Shown here piece by piece: positions 19,229-28,897 of a stretch of 64,000 nt of DNA (position 1 is the stretch's first letter; each line of letters begins with the position of its first letter). The position numbers and the translations under genes were made by a program. The notes below the pieces were generated by a model. It was given only the letters and a program-made list of their open reading frames with translations. It was not told the origin of the DNA and did not search any database. Source of the stretch: Planctopirus ephydatiae (GTDB lineage: Bacteria; Planctomycetota; Planctomycetia; Planctomycetales; Planctomycetaceae); contig NZ_CP036299.1 of assembly GCF_007752345.1 (NCBI RefSeq), forward strand, positions 4,808,001 through 4,872,000, given 5' to 3'.

Positions 19229-19966
19229 CTACATATAAACACCACCATTGATTCGGATCACCTGCCCCGTAATAAAGGCCGCTCTTTCCGACGCCAGAAA
19301 CGATACAAGAAACCCAACCTCTTCGGGACGACCCGCACGCGCCAGCGGAGTGAGTTCCAGAAGTCTTGCTTTGTTGACTCCATGCAGACTAATAGACTCT
19401 GTCTCAAACAATCCCGGTGAGATGCAGTTCACCGTGATGTCTTTTCGACCCAACTCACAAGCCAAGGATTTCGTCAGGCCGATGACGCCAGCTTTCGTCG
19501 AGCAGTAAACTACTGAACCGGCAGCACCAGCCTCAGCCGCCGAACTGGTAATATTGATAATGCGATTTCCAGAACACCCCCCACTCCACGTCTTCACAAC
19601 TTCGCAAGTGCAATGAAGAACACCCGCCAAGTTAACCTGTAATGATTGCTCTATATCGCTCGGCTTGACTCTTGCCAATGGCTTTAAAACGCCACTCGCT
19701 GCATTGTTAACAAGCACGTTAATCCTTCCAATATCACGATCAATGTTCCGTACAGCGGTCCTCACCGCGCTCGCATCTGAGACGTCAAACTGAGCAATTT
19801 GACATCGTCCGCCCAATGCATTTATTGCTTCCTGTGTCTGAGCAGCACCCTCAGCATCACTTCGAAAATTTACGATCACAAGCAATCCGTCGCGTGCCAG
19901 CTCGAGAGCAATTGCTCTACCCAAACCACGTGACGCACCTGTAACCATTGCAATCCTCGCAGCCAC
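19229..19966 (-). CDS. Short-chain dehydrogenase/reductase, FabG-like ketoreductase
   Basis: This 245-residue classical SDR has the Rossmann motif TGASRGLGRAI, NNAA around residues 88-91, and the catalytic Ser in NITSSAAEAG. The YxxxK pair is in YCSTKAGVIGLTK, and the C-terminus FITGQVIRINGG is typical of FabG. It probably reduces 3-ketoacyl-ACP to the 3-hydroxy form using NADPH, serving the KS set. A GTG at 19966 gives the complete first strand; the first ATG, at 19948, would cut into it. It lies between acyltransferase A and the methyltransferase on the same strand. A tailoring oxidoreductase role is the alternative. Confidence 0.9.
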   Translation of the reverse strand: MAARIAMVTGASRGLGRAIALELARDGLLVIVNFRSDAEGAAQTQEAINALGGRCQIAQFDVSDASAVRTAVRNIDRDIGRINVLVNNAASGVLKPLARVKPSDIEQSLQVNLAGVLHCTCEVVKTWSGGCSGNRIINITSSAAEAGAAGSVVYCSTKAGVIGLTKSLACELGRKDITVNCISPGLFETESISLHGVNKARLLELTPLARAGRPEEVGFLVSFLASERAAFITGQVIRINGGVYM

Positions 19967-20438
19967 TTCACAGACCCTCCAAAGGCATCATGGATCTCAC
20001 CACGCAAATGGCACACACTACAAATTCACCGGAACTCACAACCCAAGACACCTCACAACCTACCGGCACAAACTGTGGCGACCGCGACAACACGGAGAAT
20101 CACAATACGTCTATTAGAAAGAGAATGTAAAAACCAACTACTACGAGACGAGTACACTCATCTCTCATCACTAAAAGCCATGTGAAAACAGCTTGTCGAC
20201 ACTCAACTCGAAACAACAACACAACATATCGCCGACATATCATCTATAAAAACAACAAACACAATACACTCCCGCGAGCGAACCAACCCAAAGCATCCAC
20301 AACTTTCGGGACTGCTCCCTCTTCAACATCTGAGCACTCAGAACCTTAAGCAACAAGCACAATCATGACCACAGAAAGCCTTACGCTTGAACACTCTTCT
20401 GAGGCTCGCAATTGCGGACACCTTGCATAGGGGACATT
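19967..20438. other. AT-rich spacer without a gene
   Basis: These 472 bases separate the methyltransferase from the SDR. The plus strand is rich in A and C with many CACAAC-type runs. No coding frame or hairpin stood out. It may hold a promoter for the SDR and downstream genes. Confidence 0.45.
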
Positions 20439-21260
20439 TTACTTCTCCATGGACTTTCGCATAATCATGCTATAACCATAGCCATTCCATAACGTTTTGA
20501 TTTCTGACTCAGAAACACTGGGAGGAATCGCCTCAAAAGGAGTTGGCGATGGAATGGTGATAGAGGGAAAGGTTCTTGCGAGCTCCTTCCCAATCGCTTG
20601 TTCTGCATTCTCGTGCGTAATCCATTCGTCAGTTACAACCACCCTTGACCCCGGCTTCGCTACACGAAGCAGCTCCGAAAGCGCCAACCGCTGATCTCGA
20701 AACTCGTTAATAGCACCTGTATGAAATACAACATCAAAACTGTTATCTTGGAACGGCAAGTTCTCCACAAGCCCGACCATTAGGATGTAATCAAGGCCGG
20801 CGGACTTCAGTTTCTTTCTCGCAACTCGTAACATTTCTACCGAGATGTCTACACCACAAACACTCCAGCTTGAAACCATTTCCGGATTCTTCTCGCAGAG
20901 ATATCTGATCTCGCTTGCCGTCCCGATTCCAACATCTAAGATCAAAGACCCTTGATCAAGCTCTAGCGCATCGAGGTACTCGCTGCGGATCCTGTCAGGC
21001 TCTAGGCCAACAATCTCAGCAAACTCCTTTTCTAGCATGTCGTAAAGACGCGCACCGAGACGCGTCTGCTGCTCCATCTCGGGATAATCCTCAATGATCT
21101 GATCTTTTCCAACAAGTTCGACGATTCCATCAACTCCGTCACAATGGTACCCGCAGCCTTCACAGCAAAATGAGACTACTTTGTCCAGTCCGTATACTAG
21201 TCGCACCTCGGAATGAGCGTCTCCGCAAGTCGGACACCTCAAGATCTCAGACTTCATCAT
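20439..21260 (-). CDS. SAM-dependent methyltransferase with N-terminal zinc ribbon
   Basis: This protein has about 273 residues. Residues 1-45 form a Trm112-like zinc ribbon (CPTCGD, then CCEGCGYHC, then DGIVELV). A class I methyltransferase domain follows with motif I LILDVGIGTASEIRYL, the motif II acid in CGVDISVEMLRVARKK, and the post-motif segment LPFQDNSFDVVFHTGAIN. RlmA/UbiE-like small-molecule methyltransferases share this layout. It sits between the two condensation-domain acyltransferases, implying product methylation. A decayed duplicate is at 30143-30885. Adjacent ATGs at 21260 and 21257 are both possible starts; a TTG at 21272 is less likely. Confidence 0.88.
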   Translation of the reverse strand: MMKSEILRCPTCGDAHSEVRLVYGLDKVVSFCCEGCGYHCDGVDGIVELVGKDQIIEDYPEMEQQTRLGARLYDMLEKEFAEIVGLEPDRIRSEYLDALELDQGSLILDVGIGTASEIRYLCEKNPEMVSSWSVCGVDISVEMLRVARKKLKSAGLDYILMVGLVENLPFQDNSFDVVFHTGAINEFRDQRLALSELLRVAKPGSRVVVTDEWITHENAEQAIGKELARTFPSITIPSPTPFEAIPPSVSESEIKTLWNGYGYSMIMRKSMEK

Positions 21261-21352
21261 TACGCTCCACAAGAAAACTTTTCACTTCCCCTCATCTCTG
21301 AGGATTTGTTACGACCACCGGAAGTTTCGACAAGAAACATATCTACTCTAGT

Positions 21353-22846
21353 CTACACTTTTTCAAAGCCCCCATTGCCCCGAGCATCCATTGCCGATAA
21401 CTCTTCGCAATTAAGTGAAAGGAGTTCCTCTTCAATCCCATCTAGAATCATCTCACACACGTCCGCTCTGACAAGACTTTCCGTCGCCCCGATGGCGATT
21501 GTAGTTGTCCCCTTGAACTGGGTAACAACAAACCCAATTCCTGCAGTCCTGAAAATTGCGGCGGTCGCAAAGGCATCGATAGGCTTCACATCACCGAAGA
21601 CATCAAGGACCGCTGCAAGATTTCCTACGTTAGCAATTCCTACCGCACGGGTTCTCCCAAAAAGCCGAGGACCCGCTACACGCTTGAGGATGGATTGTAG
21701 TACTCCAAACGGAACCATTAAGAGCAAGGGTCGCACAAATGGCATCGACAGAAAGACCGCCGGGTAATTTAGGCCAAGTAGGCGACTCTTAAGGGCTTCT
21801 TTGAATTGCTCCTTAATCACCTCCACAACTTCACCTAGGCTGGCATCTGCGGGTAGATCAACGAACATTCGACTCGGGCCGGATAGATTCGCAACCGGCG
21901 AAACCTCCCGCTCCCTTGCTGGAAGATAGTTTCGGTGATCGACAGTCGTTCCTACCCCAAGTCCATCGTCTCCGGTTGCTGGAAACATGCGCCTCATTGT
22001 CTTGTAAACCGCCGCCAGCAGGATGACCGTCACCGTAGCCCGATGCTGCTTTGAGAACCTCCATATTGAGTCCGATATCGACCGATCTAGCTTTCTAATG
22101 AAATATCTTCCCTTTACCCGGTCGACTCCCACATCATTCACGTCAAGCAGCCATAGATTCCTGGTCAGCCTCTGATTGGCAAGAAAGCTTCGGGCAACTC
22201 GAATCTTTTCGCTTAACGAGAAGTGCTTTAGGACTTCACTGTGGTCTCGGGACCGCAGATTTGGCTCAGGCAGAAATGAGGGTTCAACTGATAGCTTCTG
22301 ATAGTATTCACCTATGAGCAGAACAATCTTAAGCAGAGAGGGTGCATCGCCTACTAAATGGTTCATTTTGTAGCATAACGTGTCTTGGCACTTGCTACGA
22401 AAGACACTCACCTGAATGAGAGGGTCTTTTGAAGGATCAATTTCGGCCTCCATGAATTCTGTCAGTGCCGACTCCGGGTTCTCAACATTCATGACAATGC
22501 ATAAAGCCATGCAGTCCACATCGTCTCGGCGTTGCCAATAAGGCCGATACCAGTGTTCAACGAAACGGCACCCAAGAATCGGCTCAGCGTAGATCACCAG
22601 CCGCATCGCCTGCTCCAAGCGGCTAGAATCAATGTGCCGGTCGAATCGGACGATAAGATTACCATGCTGCGTATTCGCCTGGCGGACCATAAACTGGCTC
22701 ATGTCAGCGAATGTTGCGGGAAAGCGCTTTGGGATTCGTTTTAGCAAGTCAAGCTGCCGAACCTTAAGCATTTCGGAGTCAGACAATTTGCCAGGGGCTG
22801 TCGTCGGCAAGGCACTAGATTTCATAGACAACTTCTCGTTTCCCAT
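21353..22846 (-). CDS. Condensation-domain acyltransferase B (PapA/AATase-like)
   Basis: This 497-residue paralogue of the gene at 17634-19094 is similar throughout: CRFVEHWYRPYWQRRDD, CYKMNHLVGDAPSLLKI and DDGLGVGTTVDHRNYLPA recur almost unchanged. The HHxxxDG element is again N-H-x-x-G-D-A. Within the pathway it may acylate a second position or use another acyl donor. The start ATG at 22846 is supported by homology with the A copy beginning in the RFPANFADM/RFPATFADM region. The next gene upstream, 23122-24162, is 275 bases away, so this may be a separate transcription unit. Confidence 0.82.
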   Translation of the reverse strand: MGNEKLSMKSSALPTTAPGKLSDSEMLKVRQLDLLKRIPKRFPATFADMSQFMVRQANTQHGNLIVRFDRHIDSSRLEQAMRLVIYAEPILGCRFVEHWYRPYWQRRDDVDCMALCIVMNVENPESALTEFMEAEIDPSKDPLIQVSVFRSKCQDTLCYKMNHLVGDAPSLLKIVLLIGEYYQKLSVEPSFLPEPNLRSRDHSEVLKHFSLSEKIRVARSFLANQRLTRNLWLLDVNDVGVDRVKGRYFIRKLDRSISDSIWRFSKQHRATVTVILLAAVYKTMRRMFPATGDDGLGVGTTVDHRNYLPAREREVSPVANLSGPSRMFVDLPADASLGEVVEVIKEQFKEALKSRLLGLNYPAVFLSMPFVRPLLLMVPFGVLQSILKRVAGPRLFGRTRAVGIANVGNLAAVLDVFGDVKPIDAFATAAIFRTAGIGFVVTQFKGTTTIAIGATESLVRADVCEMILDGIEEELLSLNCEELSAMDARGNGGFEKV

Positions 22847-23121
22847 GCTACTCTTGAACCAACCGTCAGATCAGTCGTGCATACTTATCGATGATAGAAG
22901 AACACTCCAGCCTATCGATAGCGCTATTTAGAGGATAAAATATTCTATACATCGTAAAAAGAATGGTAGTCATTCATAATCCACCCATTCCAGCTCAACC
23001 GATATTGAGTTAGAGAGGCTTTTAGGAGCCGCTGACTTGGCATTTTTGATCTAGTAACTTTGACTGACCTCCGCAGCTCTAGCAATCAAAATAATTGCCT
23101 CACGATTTGGAGATTCACCCT

Positions 23122-24162
23122 TTAAGGCACCAGGACAATCTTCCCGGCCACGCCGCCGCTGGCCAGCAGTTCGTGCCCTCGGACAATCTCCTTGAGCGGC
23201 AAAAGTTCACCGATGACAGCCTTGACCTGACCGGACTCCACAAACCGCAGCGAATCTCGGGACTCCGCCGTGGTTGCAAAATGCGAACCCAGATAGTTCT
23301 GCTGCTTTGTCCACAGAAAGCGGATATCAAGCGGGGCTGTGAAGCCGGTGGTCGCACCACAAGTCACGATGGTCCCCCCCCACCTCAGGCAATGCGTACT
23401 CTCCTCCCACGTTGCAGCGCCAGAATGTTCAAAGACGATGTCGACGCCCCGCTTGCGGGTTATCTTCATGACTTCCCTTGTGATACGCTGCGACTTGCGA
23501 TTCAGTACATAGTCTGCGCCGAGGTCGGAAACGAGCTTTGCTTTATCTTCACTACCAACAACTGCGATCGACTTAGCGCCAAACGCGCGAATCAGCTGGA
23601 TGGCCGCTGTTCCGATTCCTCCAGCAGCTCCCCAGACGAGAATGCAGTCTCCAGCTCCCATGCGAGCTCGCGTGACGAGCATTCGCCAAACAGTCGCCAG
23701 CACGTTGGAAATAGCTGCAACTTCCTCAAACGAAGTGTTGCCCGGCTTGGGAATCACATTCCTCGCAGGAACGGTGGCATACTCGGCTTCCGAACCTTGA
23801 TTCGGCCCTGTCTCAAACCCCCAGATGCGAAATTTGGGGCAGAACATGGGCCAGCCACGAACGCACTCGACACAGTCACCGCATGAGAAGGCGCCATTGA
23901 CCACTACTTCGTCACCGACAGCCACAGTGGTAACGTTAGGCCCAAGTGCTTCGACAATTCCTGCGCCATCGGTTCCCGAAATATGCGGCAGAGGAAAGTC
24001 CATTCCCGGCACGCCCTGCCGCGCCCAGATATCGTTATAGTTCATCGCCGCGGCTTTGATCCGTAGCAGCACCTCGCCATAACCCGGTTCAGGAATGGGA
24101 AGATCATCTCGATACTGGAGCACTTCTGTGCCGCCATGTCGATCGAATGTTACACCCTTCAT
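23122..24162 (-). CDS. MDR-family oxidoreductase (enoyl/quinone reductase-like)
   Basis: This medium-chain dehydrogenase/reductase has 346 residues from the ATG at 24162 (a TTG at 24174 is also open). The catalytic domain contains AAMNYNDIWARQGVPG and a structural-zinc-like Cys cluster (FSCGDCVECVRGWPMFC). The nucleotide-binding domain has VWGAAGGIGTAAIQL. The AMNYND segment is close to enoyl-thioester reductases such as crotonyl-CoA reductase and to quinone oxidoreductases. In this context an enoyl reductase completing the KS-KR-DH cycle is plausible. The structural Cys cluster also fits zinc alcohol dehydrogenases, so the substrate remains open. Confidence 0.88.
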   Translation of the reverse strand: MKGVTFDRHGGTEVLQYRDDLPIPEPGYGEVLLRIKAAAMNYNDIWARQGVPGMDFPLPHISGTDGAGIVEALGPNVTTVAVGDEVVVNGAFSCGDCVECVRGWPMFCPKFRIWGFETGPNQGSEAEYATVPARNVIPKPGNTSFEEVAAISNVLATVWRMLVTRARMGAGDCILVWGAAGGIGTAAIQLIRAFGAKSIAVVGSEDKAKLVSDLGADYVLNRKSQRITREVMKITRKRGVDIVFEHSGAATWEESTHCLRWGGTIVTCGATTGFTAPLDIRFLWTKQQNYLGSHFATTAESRDSLRFVESGQVKAVIGELLPLKEIVRGHELLASGGVAGKIVLVP

Positions 24163-25136
24163 TTCCGCTTTCAATCTTTCGGTTTAGGGACAGAATGGTC
24201 GCTGTAAGGAGGACATAGAAGATCAATGAAGATATTCTGTTCCCGATCCAGGAATCGGGCGATATTCTGGAGGCCGTGTGCACCGAAAACTGCAGAAATT
24301 GCTCGCCGAAAAAAATGGTAACGCCGTTCGTAACCCTGTAACAAGAGGCGAAGTTTGATTTGCACGCGAAAAGTTCTTCTCAAAGCAGACTCAGGCTGGG
24401 TCGATAGTCCAGTTGTTCTGTGCGACGGGACTTTCGGGGTCTTGAGGAGACTGTCGAGCTTCCGGCAACGTTAAGCACGGCTACCGATATTTCGAGTTCG
24501 CGTACTACCCCAGGCTCTGCGGTCCTGCGGCAACTGGTACATTCACCTACATCCAGAATTCTCAAGACAACCTCAGAGAGTACATTGGACGATCGCAATG
24601 CTGAGAGACTCCGTAGTCGGTTCCATAGGCCCTGCCGAAAAGCTCGAAATCCTTCGTGAGATGGATGTTATGTAGAGTCGCGTTTTTAGCGACTTTATTC
24701 AAGTGGTAGTTTTTCTATGTTCTTTTCAAGGGGAAATGAGGGACTACCACTTTTATTGTGGTAGTAAATTTCGACTCCATCTTGTGTCCATGGTTCTTCT
24801 TCCATCAGGCGGCCAAGGAACTGAGTCCCGATTGCATTGTCGGCACTGGTGGACGGTGAGACATGAATCTTTCGACGGATCATGGAGAACCCGAAGGACG
24901 AAACGAATTTCTTTCTTGAGAAAGTAGTCTGCGGCACTGTCGACGAATTCCCGCCCCGTTCATCACAGCCGACATGAATTGACGGCCTCATTCTGTGAAT
25001 GCTTGATGGACGGATGTCATGGGCAGACAGGTTAAGGCCATCGGAACCACTCGAGCGCGGCATGAGATCTCGGAAGAAGTACTCCGACCGCCAGCGCACC
25101 TTCGTCAGATAGGGTAGAGACCCTTCTTTCGGAGCC
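24163..25136. other. Non-coding or decayed region at the cluster edge
   Basis: About 970 bases follow the last cluster gene without a convincing gene. A 70-codon TTG-initiated frame at 24171-24383 (minus) lacks any recognisable motif. The only clear structure is the GTGGTAGT repeat/palindrome at 24701-24765, listed separately. The remaining short frames look random. Confidence 0.45.
24701..24765. repeat. GTGGTAGT motif and palindrome ACTACCAC-7-GTGGTAGT
   Basis: AAGTGGTAGT occurs at 24701-24710. At 24743-24765 ACTACCAC and GTGGTAGT form a perfect 8-bp inverted repeat with a 7-base loop (TTTTATT). The 13-base string GACTACCACTTTT here recurs in inverted orientation just upstream of the integrase remnant at 33.95 kb. 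It may be a recombinase-binding or att-arm site, or a small transposon end. Confidence 0.55.
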
Positions 25137-25925
25137 TTGGCCGTATTTCATGCCATCACCTGCCTGTTCAACCCCTGCCAGTATCAGCGGATCTGGCGGA
25201 ATTACGACCTTTTCCGCGAGCGTCTTGACGCTCCCTTAACCACGGTCGAGCTCTCTTACGACGGCACGTTTCATGTGCCGGACGCCATTCAATTGCTGGG
25301 CGATCCCGCGAAGCACACCCTCTGGCAGAAGGAGCGGCTGCTCAATCTGGCGATCGAAGCCGTCTCCGACGAATACGACGACATCGCCTGGATCGACGCG
25401 GATGTTCTCTTCACCGACCCGCGTTGGCGGGAACGGACGGAGGAGGCGCTCTCCCGCTCGCCGGTCGTCCAGGTCTTCGATCACGTCGCGCTGCTCGATG
25501 CTCATGGGGAAGTCCACGAGATCCGCCCCGGTGTGGTGGCGAAGTTGAGCAAGACCCATGATCCCTCGGTGCGTTTCGCCCATCCGGGATTTGCCCGGGC
25601 CGCCCGGCGGGAGGCGCTCCCCGCTGGACTCTTCGACCAGAACTTTGTGGGTGGTGGCGACACCACCATGCTCCACGGTTAGCTGGGAACGACGGCTCCC
25701 TATTTGGACAAGTTGCGCAGCACCGGTTGGCGGCGTGGACTCGCCGCTGCTGGAGGAAGTGAAGCAGAAGAAAGCTCACGGCAATGCGGTTGCTGCGACG
25801 GAAGCGACACTGCGCACATATTGGCAGGACCACGACCACAAAGGCGGGTCTATTTTCGAGTTAGGGACTCTCGACAAGCCGCCTGAGGGGAGCAGTGGGA
25901 TACAGATCCGCTGGCAAACCGGCTA
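25137..25925 (+). pseudogene. Truncated GT-A-like glycosyltransferase gene
   Basis: An open frame from 25137 to TAG at 25680-25682 encodes a convincing N-terminal segment: AVFHAITCLFNPC, then WQKERLLNLAIEAVSDEYDD. A D-x-D-type motif follows in IAWIDADVLF, and later FVGGGDTTMLHG. This resembles hypothetical GT-A-fold glycosyltransferases of planctomycetes. Beyond the stop, protein-like text continues in the same frame (LGTTAPYLDKLRSTGWRRG) and then in another, showing further frameshift decay. No ATG starts the frame; the first codon is TTG. I consider it broken. Confidence 0.6.
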
Positions 25926-26020
25926 ATTGCTTGATGGATTTCACCTTAGCCAAATCGTCCGGTTCCGCTGTCACGACTGGCCGAACATCAAACTGCCACC
26001 GGAAGAACGACTGCGTTGAC

Positions 26021-26329
26021 TCACGAATCTGTACACGTCTCAATGACGTTATAGGGTAAGATCTTAACTCCGATTCGCTGGAGAAAAACCCATGGCTCAC
26101 TTGCTTCCTCGATTTTGATCTTCGTGGAGGCATCTGCCACCGGGCGGCCGGTCCCGTGCGTCAGCAGGTAAGGCGACCCCATTTCGTTGATGAACTGTGT
26201 ATCAAGAGACCAGCCGCCCAGGTCATCGAAGCTCTCCGCTTCCACCAGCAGAGTTTTCCCTGCGGCAGATAGCGAGGCGTTTCCCAACACGAGGCCAGCG
26301 AGAAATAGAAGCGTCAGGCAGCGAATCAT
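26021..26329 (-). pseudogene. N-terminal fragment of a secreted planctomycete protein
   Basis: The 102-residue frame begins with a signal peptide (MIRCLTLLFLAGLVLGNASLS). It continues with LLVEAESFDDLGGWSLDTQF and MGSPYLLTHGTGRPVADAST, a beginning I associate with long secreted FAD-dependent oxidoreductase-like proteins of planctomycetes. The frame then diverges and stops after about 100 residues. The normal several-hundred-residue body is absent, so this is a truncated relic rather than a small gene. Confidence 0.55.
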
Positions 26330-26498
26330 CGGACACTCGGCAAATCAACAAACATCGATGTGATGCGTTATCATGCGGTTCTGGAGGAAAATTGCAAGAA
26401 GTTCACGCGAAGTGAAGACTCTGCGATTGGGAAAAGACTCCGGCAACCGCCAAGACTGCAGACCTGAGGTCAGCAATAGCTGATGATGTGACAAGAAG

Positions 26499-26702
26499 TC
26501 AGTTGCGCTCTGAGAGCCACGCTTTGCGGCAGTAGGTTTTGACGAGATCCTGTTTCAGGACGTGTTGGCGCCAGATTTTCGTCGCGGTCTCGAACAACTT
26601 ATCGTGATACAGATAGATTCGGTTCGACCAGTAGTGGCTGCGCAGGTAGCGCCACAAGTTTTCAATGCCGTTCAGTTCCGGAAGTACGGGAGAGATCCGG
26701 CG
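26499..26702 (-). mobile_element. IS630-family transposase, C-terminal remnant
   Basis: Reading the minus strand from about 26702 gives SPVLPELNGIENLWRYLRSH followed by YWSNRIYLYHDKLF, ending at TGA 26499-26501. PELNxIENLWxxLR is the C-terminal block of IS630 DDE transposases, carrying the final Glu. The upstream two thirds of the element are missing. It lies in opposite orientation to the IS630 remnant at 28293. Confidence 0.7.
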
Positions 26703-26985
26703 AACACAGCGGCTACCCGATCAGTGAAAATTCGAGCTACAACCAGTCCTTCGATCGGCAAAGGCTCTCACCGTCCCAAAACAGCTTGGAATCTCAGCAT
26801 CCATTGAAAGGGAATGCGATTTTCTGCAAATCAGCGAGCTCTTTGGCCGTTCACGCAGTTGCCTCTTTTGATCACCGCAACTCCCCCGTCCTCAATGGCA
26901 TTTCCCAATTGCGACCCCATTTATAGTGAGATCCTGGCCTTCAAGGTCACCAGCCATCTCAAGCTTCGCACAGTCACTGTCGGGA

Positions 26986-27810
26986 CTATTTCGACCCGCT
27001 TTTCCGAACGAGTTCATGAAGTATTTCCAGTTGCGCGGGGCTGAGAGACATTTCCGCTTGGCGGCGAGATTCGCGAGACCGCGACTTAAGTGTTGGAAGC
27101 TCCCAGAGACTTGCCTTTTTGAGTTGCTCGAAATCCTGCCATACAATCGCGGCAATGGAATCAATTTGTGAGTCGTTCAGATTGAGCTTCTGAATCACAT
27201 GCGGCGCCAACAGCACTAACGGGCCCTGGACTCCACTCAGAACCTCCCGCCGCAATTCTTTGACTTGCTCAGTCGTCAGCGTCTGATCGATCGTCTTTTC
27301 GATCTCCTGCCCCGCCTGCTCATACTCGCGAAGCATCATCGGTAGCTCCGCAACAGGGCGTTTTCTGAGGTCGTTCACTGCGTTCTTCACGCTGTCTTCC
27401 AAGCCAGCCAGTCGCCGGCATTGGTCTTCGGAAAGACCGAGCTGCTCCCGCACCGACGCTTTACCCAAAAACTTGGCGCAGTTGCCCTGGAAGAGGATTT
27501 CCGCAAGCGCTCGTGCCTGATGCGAAACCCCTTCACCTTTCGACTCCGACGACCTCCTGGAAGGGGAAGAACCAGAAGAATTCAAGTCGGGACTCCGTGC
27601 GGTCTGGTCATCGGGATTCTTCGACGAAACCCCAACGATATCAACGTAGGCCGATGCATCACGTACAACTCCCTCGACCTTTGTATCTCGCGACGGCTGC
27701 GAAACGTCAGGTTGATAGCCACAGCCAATGCCACTCACAAAGACGAGCCCGCACATTAGCGCACTTCGAATCGATGTCGAATCAACCGTGCAATCAGTGT
27801 TTTGAATCAT
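26986..27810 (-). CDS. Putative lipoprotein of unknown function
   Basis: From the ATG at 27810 this encodes 274 residues. The N-terminus carries a signal peptide with a lipobox-like end (CGLVFVSGIGC), so lipidation at that Cys is expected. A Ser-rich linker (about residues 60-95) follows, then a helical region with two similar blocks (REQLGLSEDQCRRLAGLEDS and IQKLNLNDSQIDSIAAI) resembling Spy/periplasmic-heavy-metal-sensor-like helical repeats. That similarity is weak. The frame extends to 27918 but has no homology there. It is the only intact-looking gene between the transposase remnants, and its role is unknown. Confidence 0.6.
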   Translation of the reverse strand: MIQNTDCTVDSTSIRSALMCGLVFVSGIGCGYQPDVSQPSRDTKVEGVVRDASAYVDIVGVSSKNPDDQTARSPDLNSSGSSPSRRSSESKGEGVSHQARALAEILFQGNCAKFLGKASVREQLGLSEDQCRRLAGLEDSVKNAVNDLRKRPVAELPMMLREYEQAGQEIEKTIDQTLTTEQVKELRREVLSGVQGPLVLLAPHVIQKLNLNDSQIDSIAAIVWQDFEQLKKASLWELPTLKSRSRESRRQAEMSLSPAQLEILHELVRKSGSK

Positions 27811-28292
27811 CAACCCCTCCCAAATGGTCGGCGTATTGCCGCAACCGAGCAACACCATAACCATCGTGACCCATAATCTTGCACTCCTTTGCCGGCATCG
27901 CAACAACGAGGTTCTCAATTGCGTACCGGAATCGGCCCAAAAGCCGTTGCTCTAGGCCGAATATCTCGCAAAGTTTGAGGGTGGCTGGATCCAATGACGG
28001 CGGCAAGCGGGGAACTTGTCAGCGGGAAGCCGGCGAATGGGCCTGTCTTTAAATGAGCGTTTGGCAGACTTGCCTCCCGCCCGATGCGAACTCTGTGCCA
28101 AAGTCACGGACACGCACTCCACTTTCCACAATTTTCATCCTAGCCAGGAGATCCATCACAAGCAACCTTGTTCCACGCAGCATTTCTTGACGGCCCTCAC
28201 ATTGCGATAGAGAACTGCGCGTTCAACCCGACACCGGATTTGCGCAGCGTTATTTCTCGAATTCTTTCCGTCATTCTGGCAGGAGGCTGGAG
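27811..28292. other. Intergenic stretch upstream of IS630 remnant
   Basis: I find no supported gene in these 482 bases. A 70-codon minus-strand frame (27794-28006) overlaps the lipoprotein start and has no clear family. The last 60-100 bases probably include the left end of the IS630 element that begins coding at 28293. Confidence 0.4.
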
Positions 28293-28897
28293 ATGAAGGT
28301 CGAGGGGCATCACACCGCGGACGAACTTCAAGATCTGCTCCCGCGAGAACGCCGCGCGAGTGTCGCCATCAGGATCCGGATCGTCCGACAGGCCGCCTTG
28401 GGAGGCACTGCCCCACAAATCGCACTGGAGTGCGGCCTGTCCCGACGCTCCGTCCAAGAGTGGGTCGAACGCTACAACACCCAAGGACTTCCCGGACTGT
28501 AGGATCACCCCGGACGCAGTCGTCCGGAGATCCTCGACGCCGAACAGCAAGCGCTGCTCGCCCAGCGGATCGAGGACGGTCCCCGGGCGAACGATCCGTG
28601 CTCGCTGCGGGGGATCAATTTCCGGAACTTCATCGAATCCCGCTTCGGCAAACGTCTGGCGATTTCCACCTTCTACAACCTGCTGCATAAACTCGGATAC
28701 GAGCCGCTTGTGCCGTGTCCCCGCCATCGCGGCCACGACCACGCCGCAGCAGCCGAGTTCCAAAAAAAATCCCTGAGGACATCGCCCGCATCCAAGTCGT
28801 CCATCCTGGAAAACGGGTGATCGCCTTCTTCGACGACGAATGCCGGTCCGGCCAGCAGGGCACGTTGACGCGTGTCTGAGCCCAGCGTGGATCCCGG
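28293..28897 (+). mobile_element. IS630-family transposase remnant with stops and frameshift
   Basis: The frame starts with a helix-turn-helix region (GTAPQIALECGLSRRSVQEW) typical of IS630 transposases, then is broken by TAG at 28500-28502. Same-frame text resumes (DHPGRSRPEILDAEQQALLA), a frameshift occurs in the A run near 28765, and the DDE start FFDDECRSGQQGTLTRV follows. TGA at 28877-28879 replaces the Trp expected after LTRV. At about 28889-28900 the sequence passes directly into an IS5-type transposase, so the C-terminus is lost. Confidence 0.8.

Noticed and set aside
23095-23886. 263-codon plus-strand frame
   Set aside because: It lies entirely antisense to the MDR oxidoreductase, has no protein-like pattern and is a mirror of its codon usage.
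1-24162. Ladderane biosynthesis in an anammox-type planctomycete
   Set aside because: No radical SAM enzymes, desaturases or other genes of the ladderane candidate clusters are visible; tailoring genes point to a sulfated or glycosylated product.
24171-24383. 70-codon minus-strand frame just upstream of the MDR gene
   Set aside because: It has only a TTG start, no domain and no homology; the closeness to the next gene may be chance.
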